This document shows positions 6,222-12,619 of a stretch of DNA of 14,482 bases, piece by piece; within the stretch, counting starts at the first letter, position 1; every line of letters begins with the position of its first letter. Under the pieces are notes generated by a model. The model made no database searches and was not told the origin of the DNA. It worked only from the letters and a program-made list of their open reading frames with translations. The DNA lies in assembly GCA_031271525.1 (NCBI GenBank), contig JAISVO010000051.1, forward strand, positions 1 through 14,482, given 5' to 3'. The position numbers and the translations under genes were made by a program. The DNA is from Oscillospiraceae bacterium (GTDB lineage: Bacteria > Bacillota > Clostridia > Oscillospirales > UBA929).

Positions 6222-8744
6222 ATGAAGATCGCGTTTTCAACCATTGCCTGTCCCCGTTCGAGCTGGGAGGAGATCACCTCGGCGGCGAAGGACTTGGGGT
6301 ACGACGGTATCGAGGTGCGCGGCATCGGGCAGGATCTGCTCGCGATGCGCGCCCAGCCGTTCACCGAAAAACAGCTCCCCGATACGCTCAAAAAACTGAA
6401 CGCCCTCAAACTCTCCGTCTCCTGCTTCTCCTCGGCGTGCTGCTTAAAGGACACCGAGCAGGAGGAGAGCAATCGGGAGGAGCTCCTCGGCTATATCGAG
6501 CTTGCCTCCAAGATGAAGACCCCATTCATCCGGGTACTGGCCGACCGGGACGTTGCGCCGGAGGGAGAGGTGGATGACGACGCCGTGGCGCGGCAACTCC
6601 GTGCTATCGCGCCGGCCGCGGCAGAAAAAGGGGTCACCCTTCTGGTCGAGAGCAACGGCGTTTATACCGATACCGCCCGCCTGCGCGACCTCTTGCAAAA
6701 AGTCGCGAGCGACGCCGTCGCGGCGCTGTGGGACGCGCACCATCCCTACCGGATCGCGGGTGAGCAGCCCGAGAAGACGCTCCAAAACCTCGGGGCGTAT
6801 ATCAAATACGTACATATGAAGGATTCGGTCGTAGCGCCGAACGGTTCGACCCAATACCGGATGATGGGTGAGGGCGACCTCCCGATCAACGAAATGATGA
6901 ACGCCCTCCGTTCGATCAACTATGACGGCTACATCTCTTTAGAGTGGGTCAAGCGCTGGGCCGAGGATTTGGAAGACGCCGGCATCGTCCTCCCGCAGTA
7001 CGCGTGGTTTATGAGCCGGTTCTTAGATAAGCCCTCCGGCGGGTCGGCCTTATATACCAACGCGGACGGTACCGGAAAGTACATTTGGGAGAAGGAGAGC
7101 CTGATTGACCTCACCTTCCCGCAGCTTTTGGACCGGGTCGCGGAGGAGTTCCCCGACCAGACGGCGTTCCGGTATACGACGCTGGACTACACCCGTACCT
7201 ACAGCGAGTTCCGGGACGATGTGGACAGCTTCGCCCGGGCGCTCATCTCCCTTGGCGTCCGCAAGGGGGACAAGGTCGCGATTTGGGCGACCAACGTCCC
7301 GGCGTGGTTCATCACCTTTTGGGGAGCGATCAAGGCGGGCGCGGTATTGGTCACCGTCAATTCGGCGTATAAAATCCACGAGGCGGAATACCTCCTCCGG
7401 CAGTCGGACACCCACACGCTGGTCCTAATCGACGGGCATAAGGACTCCGACTACCTCGGGATCATCAACGGCATCTGCCCGGAGCTGAAAAACCATACGG
7501 CGGGGATTGGAAAACCTCTCCACACGCAAAAACTACCCTTCCTGCGGAACGTGATCACGGCGGAAAGCCGAGCGCCCGGCTGCATTCATTGGGACGACCT
7601 TCCGGCACTCGCTGAGGAGACTCCGATTGAAGCAGTTTATTCCCGTTCAGCGATGCTGAACCGTCACGATGTCTGCAATATGCAGTACACTTCGGGCACG
7701 ACCGGCTTCCCGAAGGGGGTTATGCTGAGCCACTACAACGTCGTAAACAACGGCAAGAATATCGGCGACCGAATGGACCTTTCGACCGCCGACCGATTTT
7801 TGATCCATGTGCCGATGTTCCATTGTTTCGGGATGGTACTGTCGATGACCGCCAGCGTCACCCACGGCGCAACGATGGTGCCGCTGCCCGCATACTCGCC
7901 CCGGCTCGCGCTGGAGGCGATCAATAAAGAGAAAATCACGGCGGTCAACGGTGTCCCGACGATGTTCATCGCGATGCTGGAGCACGAGCTGTTCTCCTCG
8001 ACTAATTTTGCACACATGCGGACCGGAATTATGGCGGGTTCCCCCTGCCCGGTCAAGGTGATGCAGGACGTTCTGGAGAAGATGCGGATGCGGGAAATCA
8101 CCATCGTCTTCGGGCAAACAGAATCGTCCCCCGGCTGCACGATGAGCCGCTCAGACGACCCGATCGACGTCCGCGTCGGCACGGTGGGGCGTCCGCTGCC
8201 CGGGATCGAGTGCAAGATCGTCGATCCGGCGACAGGGGAGGATCTGCCGGACGACACCGACGGCGAGTTTGTCGCCCGGGGTTACAACATCATGAGGGGG
8301 TATTACAAGATGCCGGCGGCAACCGCCGCAGCGATTGACGAAAACGGCTGGCTCCACACCGGCGACTTGGCCCGACGCCGAACCGACGGCAACTTCCGGA
8401 TCACCGGGCGGATTAAGGATATGATTATCCGGGGCGGCGAGAACATCTACCCCAAGGAAATCGAGGATTTCATCTATACACACGAAAAAGTGCGGGACGT
8501 GCAGGTCATCGGCGTCCCGGACAGCCAATACGGTGAAGAGATCATGGCCTGCGTCGTACTGAAGGAGGGCGCGACCTCAACCGAGGACGATATCAAAGAG
8601 TATGTGCGCTCCCATATGGCGAAGCACAAGACCCCCCGCTATGTGCGCTTTGTGGACGGCTTCCCGATGAACGCCGCCGGGAAGATCCTGAAGTATAAGA
8701 TGGTTGAGGAAGCGACTGAGTTTCTGGGGCTGGCGGTTCATTGA
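6222..8744 (+). CDS. Fusion of a sugar-isomerase-like TIM barrel and an AMP-forming acyl-CoA ligase
   Basis: One uninterrupted 840-aa reading frame. Residues 1 to about 270 match the sugar phosphate isomerase/epimerase (xylose-isomerase-like TIM barrel) superfamily. Likely metal or substrate residues are E143 (LLVESN), D171 and H173/H174 (WDAHH), H198 (VHMKD) and E241 (SLEW). After a short linker, residues of about 290-835 form a complete ANL-family acyl-CoA synthetase: P-loop YTSGTTGFPKGV (489-500), GQTES (631-635), HTGD (712-715), GRIKDMIIRGGENIYPKEIE (729-748) and the catalytic lysine K821 in NAAGKILK. The ligase half should activate a carboxylic acid as acyl-AMP and transfer it to CoA; medium- or long-chain fatty acid is the generic guess. 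AGGAGG lies 10 nt before the ATG. No other fatty-acid or sugar gene is adjacent, so the substrate of the barrel and the reason for the fusion are unknown. Confidence 0.92.
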   Translation: MKIAFSTIACPRSSWEEITSAAKDLGYDGIEVRGIGQDLLAMRAQPFTEKQLPDTLKKLNALKLSVSCFSSACCLKDTEQEESNREELLGYIELASKMKTPFIRVLADRDVAPEGEVDDDAVARQLRAIAPAAAEKGVTLLVESNGVYTDTARLRDLLQKVASDAVAALWDAHHPYRIAGEQPEKTLQNLGAYIKYVHMKDSVVAPNGSTQYRMMGEGDLPINEMMNALRSINYDGYISLEWVKRWAEDLEDAGIVLPQYAWFMSRFLDKPSGGSALYTNADGTGKYIWEKESLIDLTFPQLLDRVAEEFPDQTAFRYTTLDYTRTYSEFRDDVDSFARALISLGVRKGDKVAIWATNVPAWFITFWGAIKAGAVLVTVNSAYKIHEAEYLLRQSDTHTLVLIDGHKDSDYLGIINGICPELKNHTAGIGKPLHTQKLPFLRNVITAESRAPGCIHWDDLPALAEETPIEAVYSRSAMLNRHDVCNMQYTSGTTGFPKGVMLSHYNVVNNGKNIGDRMDLSTADRFLIHVPMFHCFGMVLSMTASVTHGATMVPLPAYSPRLALEAINKEKITAVNGVPTMFIAMLEHELFSSTNFAHMRTGIMAGSPCPVKVMQDVLEKMRMREITIVFGQTESSPGCTMSRSDDPIDVRVGTVGRPLPGIECKIVDPATGEDLPDDTDGEFVARGYNIMRGYYKMPAATAAAIDENGWLHTGDLARRRTDGNFRITGRIKDMIIRGGENIYPKEIEDFIYTHEKVRDVQVIGVPDSQYGEEIMACVVLKEGATSTEDDIKEYVRSHMAKHKTPRYVRFVDGFPMNAAGKILKYKMVEEATEFLGLAVH

Positions 8745-8799
8745 CAATGGACACTTTGGGGGAACACCAGACGTTGGGCAAATCGGGGAGATAAGACTG

Positions 8800-9030
8800 C
8801 TAACAACCGTTGGGACGGGGCGGCTCTAAGCCCTTATTCAGGTACATCTGGATGTGGCGCTGTATGGTGCGCGTCAGAGCTTCGTCCGCCTCTTCGTAGG
8901 TCGCCCCTTCCGCACAGCAACCATCCAGTTCCGGCGCGTCCGCGAAGAACGCCGTTCCCCCTTCCTCTCCGGTGGGGGTGATGATACGCTTGTAGGGAAA
9001 GCACAAAAAATCCGTGATCTTCAGTTCCAT
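8800..9030 (-). CDS. HicB-family antitoxin-like protein
   Basis: 76-aa protein with the HicB-type partial RNase H fold: a strand pair near the N-terminus (YKRIITPTGEEGGTAFFADA), then PELDGCCAEGATYEEADEAL, the hallmark that continues into a helix (about residues 33-62). Family members neutralise a small toxin and often repress their own operon. No helix-turn-helix or ribbon-helix-helix follows the fold, so autorepression cannot be assumed. Start at the second of two adjacent ATGs (9030): GGAGG sits 5 nt before it but only 2 nt before the first (9033). It lies 16 bp after the stop of a 69-codon gene on the same strand, so the two are probably one transcript. The family is recognised with good confidence; the toxin-antitoxin role is inferred. 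Confidence 0.8.
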   Translation of the reverse strand: MELKITDFLCFPYKRIITPTGEEGGTAFFADAPELDGCCAEGATYEEADEALTRTIQRHIQMYLNKGLEPPRPNGC

Positions 9031-9046
9031 CATTTCCTCCCTTCTG

Positions 9047-9256
9047 TCATAGGAGAAACCTCCTAAACATCTCAAGCAGCTTCTCGGATTTCGCATGGGA
9101 TAAATATTTTTTATCTTTAGGCAGGTCAAAGGTCGCCATAGGATAGCTCACTTTTATATAACTCTCCAAATTCGGCAGCTGCATCTTCCTGTCTAGTTCA
9201 AACCCCATCTTCCATAATAGGAGTCTCGCGTTCTCTACAGAAATCAAAGAGACCAC
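9047..9256 (-). CDS. Small unrecognised protein in the toxin position upstream of a HicB-like gene
   Basis: 69-aa protein, basic and helical at both ends: about residues 6-20 (ISVENARLLLWKMGF) and 51-68 (LSHAKSEKLLEMFRRFLL), with a beta-like middle (YIKVSYPMATFDLPK). It precedes the HicB-type antitoxin by 16 bp, the usual place of a HicA toxin, and the helix-strand-helix outline is compatible. However, the HicA glycine/histidine active-site pattern (GSHH-like) is not visible, so it is not called HicA. The frame extends to an ATG at 9301, but that codon lies inside the predicted promoter. GTG at 9256 with AGGAAAGG 4 nt upstream is preferred, and TTG at 9247 is the alternative. Confidence 0.55.
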   Translation of the reverse strand: MVSLISVENARLLLWKMGFELDRKMQLPNLESYIKVSYPMATFDLPKDKKYLSHAKSEKLLEMFRRFLL

Positions 9257-9291
9257 CGTTCCTTTCCTCGAGAAGGAATAACGACATCCAT

Positions 9292-9320
9292 ATGCTAACA
9301 TGCGAGGAAGGTTTTGTCAA
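9292..9320 (-). promoter_or_regulatory. Promoter of the HicB-type gene pair
   Basis: On the minus strand, TTGACA (9320-9315), a 17-bp spacer and TAGCAT (9297-9292, 4 of 6). It starts 18 bp beyond the spmB stop codon and gives the pair its own transcription. Initiation near 9285 would exclude the ATG at 9301 as a start. Confidence 0.55.
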
Positions 9321-9337
9321 CCCCTGTCGTAAGAATT

Positions 9338-9850
9338 TCACAGAAGCCATTTCACCGCCGCAGCCGCCGTGACGTACCCCGCGAAGTCGGCGGTCAATGC
9401 CGCAGGGATGATGTAGCGCGTCTTGGTCACACCTGCCGCGCCGCAGATGACGCTGACCGCGTAAAATGTTGTCTCGGTGCTACCGAGCATAACGGCGACC
9501 GTTTTCCCGACCACCGACTCCACCCCATACCGGCTCATCAGATCGATCCCCATCGCGAGCGCCCCGCTCCCTGAAAAGGGACGGATGATCAGCAGCGGCG
9601 CTGTTTCGGGCGGAATCCCCAAGAGCGCAAAGAGGGGGCGGCAAAGCTCGCTGAACGCGTCCAGCGCCCCGGAGGACCTGAGCATCGTGATCGCCGCGAG
9701 CAGCGTCACCAGCGCCGGGACGATCCGAACCAGCACAGCAAGCCCCTCCTTCGCTCCGGCAAGGAACGCCGCGAAGATGTCATGGCCCCGCAAGACGGCA
9801 TACAGCGACACCCCTAAGATAATCAACGGCGCGATCATCGACCAGATCAT
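9338..9850 (-). CDS. spmB: Spore maturation protein B
   Basis: 170-aa integral membrane protein close to the usual SpmB length (about 178). In Bacillus subtilis SpmA and SpmB are needed for full dehydration of the spore core. Recognisable stretches are the N-terminal membrane segment (SMIAPLIILGVSLYAVLRG), the glycine/serine-rich loop LLIIRPFSGSGALAMG and GSTETTFYAVSVICGAAG, in a nucleoside-transporter-gate-type fold. The start at 9850 overlaps the spmA stop in an ATGA junction (9847-9850), so translation is probably coupled; no strong SD precedes it. The frame stays open to 9919, inside spmA, but that start would give a large overlap. It acts in the sporulating mother cell or forespore membrane. 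Confidence 0.93.
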   Translation of the reverse strand: MIWSMIAPLIILGVSLYAVLRGHDIFAAFLAGAKEGLAVLVRIVPALVTLLAAITMLRSSGALDAFSELCRPLFALLGIPPETAPLLIIRPFSGSGALAMGIDLMSRYGVESVVGKTVAVMLGSTETTFYAVSVICGAAGVTKTRYIIPAALTADFAGYVTAAAAVKWLL

Positions 9851-10428
9851 TTCCAGATCTTTCGCAGCAATAAACCGCACGCGATCCCGGCGGTACAGCT
9901 CACAAATGTCGCAAGCCAAGTAGCCGGGAGGATCTCAAAGGGGTTTTGCGCGTTTAAGGAAGCACGGGCGGCCGCGACCGTCGCCGGGATGAGCTGGAGA
10001 GAACCCGCGCCGAGGATGACTAGCATACAGACCGAGTCGGAGGCGACCCCCGTCCGCCCCGCATTGTCGTGGAGTCTGGTGCAGGCACGGATCGATAACG
10101 GGGTGGCGGCGTTACCCAGTCCCAGTAGATTGGCGGACACAGACGCCGCTAAATCGCTCCGTAAATCCGGGTCGGTCTTGGTCTCGGGGAAGAGAACGCT
10201 CAGCGGACCCTTCAACAGACTGCTCAACTTAAGCATCAGTCCGGATCGGCGCATCACTTCCACCACCCCGCTCCAAAGACAAAGGACGCCCGCCATGCTA
10301 ATTCCAAGCCGTACGGCAAGCTCCGCACCCTCCAGTAATCCTGCGGACATCTCAGTTACGGTTCCCGCACAAATGGCGTAAACAACGGAGGTCAGCATCA
10401 TGACCACCAGCAAGACCGACATCGCCAT
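9847..10428 (-). CDS. spmA: Spore maturation protein A
   Basis: 193-aa membrane protein, about the standard SpmA length (196). It shows the family run of hydrophobic helices, CLWSGVVEVMRRSGL (about residues 50-64), and NLLGLGNAATPLSIRA with the conserved GLGNAATP loop. It works with SpmB in spore core dehydration. GGAGGAACCAC precedes the ATG at 10428 with normal spacing; a second in-frame ATG follows two codons later. No sigma-A promoter is clear on this strand, which fits a sporulation-sigma promoter, but I could not define one. The gene is head-to-head with an AbrB-type regulator. Confidence 0.95.
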   Translation of the reverse strand: MAMSVLLVVMMLTSVVYAICAGTVTEMSAGLLEGAELAVRLGISMAGVLCLWSGVVEVMRRSGLMLKLSSLLKGPLSVLFPETKTDPDLRSDLAASVSANLLGLGNAATPLSIRACTRLHDNAGRTGVASDSVCMLVILGAGSLQLIPATVAAARASLNAQNPFEILPATWLATFVSCTAGIACGLLLRKIWK

Positions 10429-10469
10429 GTGGTTCCTCCAAATTTTCTTCTTTTTTTACAAATTTGATG

Positions 10470-10498
10470 TTGACAGATATGCAAATTACGTCTATAAT
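10470..10498 (+). promoter_or_regulatory. Perfect consensus sigma-A promoter of the AbrB-type gene
   Basis: TTGACA (10470-10475), 17 bp, TATAAT (10493-10498): 12 of 12 consensus bases. The leader is about 65 nt. CAAATT elements at 10459-10464 and 10482-10487, the first inside the 8-bp palindrome CAAATTTG, flank the -35 and could be operator half-sites. The region also serves the divergent spmA. Confidence 0.85.
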
Positions 10499-10569
10499 TG
10501 TCACTAACCGGCGATCTTCCCACATACTGACGCTAGGGAACGCCGAGTTTATTACAAGGAGAACCGTAT

Positions 10570-10812
10570 ATGAAATCCACCGGGATCACAAGGAAAGTCG
10601 ACGAACTGGGACGGATCGTCCTCCCCATCGAACTGCGGCGCACACTGGACATCGCGGAGAAAGACCCCATCGAAATCTATGTTGACGGCAACAGCATCGT
10701 CCTAAAGAAGTATGAGCTTTCCTGTGTCTTCTGCGACAACCCGGAAAATCTCACCCTCTACAAAGACAAGTACATCTGCAACAGCTGCCTCGCCCATCTG
10801 AAAACCCTCTAA
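10570..10812 (+). CDS. AbrB/SpoVT-type transition-state regulator with a C-terminal Cys4 motif
   Basis: 80-aa DNA-binding protein. Residues 1-47 form the AbrB swapped-hairpin domain: GITRKVDELGRIVLPIELRR (5-24), and DPIEIYVDGNSIVLKKY. The C-terminal third replaces the AbrB dimerisation region with two CxxC pairs (CVFC and CNSC) that could bind zinc. AbrB proteins repress stationary-phase and sporulation genes in growing cells. The gene lies between the carboxypeptidase gene (convergent) and spmA (divergent), so control of spmAB and of itself through the shared 141-bp intergenic region is plausible inference. AAGGAG 8 nt before the ATG; a hairpin terminator follows the stop. Confidence 0.93.
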   Translation: MKSTGITRKVDELGRIVLPIELRRTLDIAEKDPIEIYVDGNSIVLKKYELSCVFCDNPENLTLYKDKYICNSCLAHLKTL

Positions 10813-10829
10813 AGCTTCCCCACCCGCAC

Positions 10830-10856
10830 GGAGCGCCGGAACCGGCGCTCCTTATT
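10830..10856 (+). terminator. Rho-independent terminator of the AbrB-type gene
   Basis: GGAGCGCCGG (10830-10839) and CCGGCGCTCC (10842-10851) are perfectly complementary over 10 bp, closing a small loop, followed by TTATTC. The stem is very stable but the U-tract is short. On the other strand the stem is followed by GTGCGGG, so it is not a proper terminator for the convergent carboxypeptidase gene. Confidence 0.7.
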
Positions 10857-10863
10857 CATATGT

Positions 10864-10930
10864 CAACGAACAGATAACAACAGGAGACGCCCTGCTTGCT
10901 GTTGTTCCATGCGTTGTCTATTGTTCGTTG
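10864..10930. repeat. Nested inverted repeats around the 3' end of the carboxypeptidase gene
   Basis: CAACGAACA (10864-10872) pairs with TGTTCGTTG (10922-10930), and inside it AACAACAG (10876-10883) pairs with CTGTTGTT (10899-10906). The structure encloses the stop codon of the minus-strand gene. It may aid termination or protect the 3' end of the mRNA, although no U-tract follows. Confidence 0.4.
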
Positions 10931-12117
10931 TTCGCTGTTCCGGACATCGTCAGCACGCCCAATAACCTCCGGAAAATATCCCACCAAGTGAGCCTTTCCA
11001 CCCCTTTGGACGCCACGAGGGGGACCCGGATCAGCTCCGCCCCTTCGCATTCCACGACGACCTCGCCGAGCTTCTGACCCAAGGCGACCGGAGCTTTGAC
11101 CTCGGCATCCAGCATCACCGTCTTCGTGATCAGCGCCTTCTTGTGCTTTTCGTAGATCACCGTCTTGTCCCCCTCGGGGACCGGCTGTACTTCGTTTTGC
11201 CGCCCTAGGCGGACCGGCACCGGCAGCAGCGCTTCGTCCGGCCACGCGGTCATCAGCGAAAAACTGGCAAACCCGTAGTCCAGCATTTTGCGGGCGGACT
11301 CGTAGCGGTCGTCGGTGCTTCCGGCACCCAGTACGACGGCGATCAGCTCCATACCCTCCCTCTCCGCGGAAGCGGAGATACAGGACCCGGCTTTGCTGGT
11401 CGTCCCGGTCTTCAGGCCGGTGCAGCCGTCGTAGTACCGCACCAGACGGTTGGTATTCGCCAGCGTAAACGCGCCGTCGCGGAGGGAATCCAGCCATATC
11501 GTCGTGTAATTCTTAATCAGCTTGTGGTCGAGGAGCGCCCGGGACATCGCCGCAATATCCCTCGCTGTTGTGTAGTGGTCCGGATCGTCCAGCCCGTGGC
11601 AGTTGACGAAATGTGTGTTCGTCATCCCCAGCTCGGCTGCCCGCTCGTTCATTTTGGCGACGAAGGTGCCCTCCGTCCCGGATACCGCTTCGGCGAGGAC
11701 GACCGATCCGTCGTTCGCGCTGGCGATGGTCACGGCTTTGAGCATCTCGTCGATGGTATACTGTTCCCCCTCGTGCAGGTAAGCAGTGGAACCGCCCATA
11801 CTCATCGCGGCTCGGCTGACTGTGATCTTCTGGGTGACGGTCAGCTGACCCCGTTCGATCGCCTCCATTGTCAGCAGCAGGGTCATCACCTTGGTGACAC
11901 TCGCGGGGGCGAGTCTCCGATCGGCGTCTTTTTCATAAAGCACGGCGCCGGTCGACCGCTCAGTGAGGATCACAGACGGCGCGGGCACGTCCAGCGCTCC
12001 CGCTGCGGCGGGGACCGTCTCCGCAGGTACCCATTCATCGACGATTCCGGCATCGTCGGCAACGCTCCACACCGGCAGCAACGCCAATATCAATACGCAG
12101 CAAACAAATCTCCGCAT
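10918..12117 (-). CDS. Serine-type D-Ala-D-Ala carboxypeptidase (PBP5/DacF family)
   Basis: 399-aa secreted penicillin-binding protein of the S11 family that trims the terminal D-Ala from peptidoglycan pentapeptides. Catalytic motifs are complete: S73-V-T-K76, S133-A-N135 and K236-T-G238. The signal peptide spans about residues 1-20. The catalytic domain runs to about 280, followed by the C-terminal PBP5-like domain and a terminal amphipathic helix (LTWWDIFRRLLGVL, about 376-389) that probably attaches it to the outer face of the membrane. The start at 12117 (MRRFVCC) is chosen because GGAGG lies 7 nt before it; the ATG at 12123 would leave only one base. In Bacillus the dacB-spmA-spmB order is classic; here the same order occurs with one gene inserted, so a spore cortex role is likely (dacB or dacF type cannot be decided). 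Confidence 0.93.
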   Translation of the reverse strand: MRRFVCCVLILALLPVWSVADDAGIVDEWVPAETVPAAAGALDVPAPSVILTERSTGAVLYEKDADRRLAPASVTKVMTLLLTMEAIERGQLTVTQKITVSRAAMSMGGSTAYLHEGEQYTIDEMLKAVTIASANDGSVVLAEAVSGTEGTFVAKMNERAAELGMTNTHFVNCHGLDDPDHYTTARDIAAMSRALLDHKLIKNYTTIWLDSLRDGAFTLANTNRLVRYYDGCTGLKTGTTSKAGSCISASAEREGMELIAVVLGAGSTDDRYESARKMLDYGFASFSLMTAWPDEALLPVPVRLGRQNEVQPVPEGDKTVIYEKHKKALITKTVMLDAEVKAPVALGQKLGEVVVECEGAELIRVPLVASKGVERLTWWDIFRRLLGVLTMSGTANNEQ

Positions 12118-12194
12118 GGTCATGCCTCCTATCTGGTTGGAGGATATGTCCAATACAGACAGGTTAGAACCCAACCGTTCAATGCCCCGGCGAA

Positions 12195-12227
12195 CAAAAA
12201 CAAAGCGCCGCGTTTTACACGCGACGC
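12195..12227 (-). terminator. Rho-independent terminator of the HPr-like gene
   Basis: On the minus strand a 9-bp stem (GCGTCGCGT with ACGCGGCGC, one G-U pair) closes a 5-nt loop and is followed by TTTGTTTTTG. It lies 22 nt beyond the stop codon and insulates the HPr-like gene from the carboxypeptidase gene. Confidence 0.8.
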
Positions 12228-12249
12228 CCCGGTGTGAACGAAACGGGTC

Positions 12250-12489
12250 CTACTCCTTCTCTATAAACTCCCCGACATTTTGAGCGAAGGCTTCGGCGTC
12301 CTCGTCGGTGCCGTGTAGCTCGACGGTAAACGGCTTGGACAGGTCGAGCGAGAAAATCCCCATAATCGACTTCGCGTCGATGACATACCGCCCGGAGACG
12401 ATGTCGATGTCGCAGGGCTGGGTGCAGGCGGCGTTGACAAAGTTTTTAACGTCCGCGATCGATTTTAGTTGAACAGAAAAGGTTTTCAT
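12250..12489 (-). CDS. HPr/Crh-like protein lacking the phospho-histidine site
   Basis: 79-aa protein of the HPr fold. The regulatory serine region is preserved: AKSIMGIFSLDLSKP, with S41 aligned to Ser46 of HPr, the target of HPr kinase. The N-terminal GLHARP loop that carries the phosphorylated His15 in PTS HPr is absent; KSIADVKNFV stands in its place. It therefore cannot pass phosphate from enzyme I to sugar permeases, but could act like Bacillus Crh in carbon regulation. This is inference from the missing residue. ATG at 12489; GGAGG lies about 10 nt and AAGGA 1 nt upstream. It has its own promoter and a strong terminator. Confidence 0.88.
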   Translation of the reverse strand: MKTFSVQLKSIADVKNFVNAACTQPCDIDIVSGRYVIDAKSIMGIFSLDLSKPFTVELHGTDEDAEAFAQNVGEFIEKE

Positions 12490-12523
12490 GTCCTTGCTTC
12501 CTCCCACATTTTACGATATACTT

Positions 12524-12551
12524 ATTATACACCGTAAGAGGGAAAATTCAA
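12524..12551 (-). promoter_or_regulatory. Promoter of the HPr-like gene
   Basis: On the minus strand, TTGAAT (12551-12546, 4 of 6), a 16-bp spacer and perfect TATAAT (12529-12524). The leader is about 28-30 nt. Confidence 0.65.
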
Positions 12552-12619
12552 GGGTCGTTCCCGCCAAAAAAATCTCTCTATCCTCCCAATAAAGGGATAG
12601 AATAACCAAAGGAACCATC

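Noticed and set aside
7647..8257. Long minus-strand frames (156 and 174 codons) inside the acyl-CoA ligase
   Set aside because: High-GC shadows of a fully motif-supported gene, without start signals.
8745..8799. Terminator after the TIM-barrel/acyl-CoA ligase gene
   Set aside because: No stem with a following U-tract is visible in this 55-bp gap, so none is annotated.
10856..11497. 213-codon minus-strand frame inside the carboxypeptidase gene
   Set aside because: Arginine/glycine-rich shadow of a gene whose three catalytic motifs are intact in the other frame.
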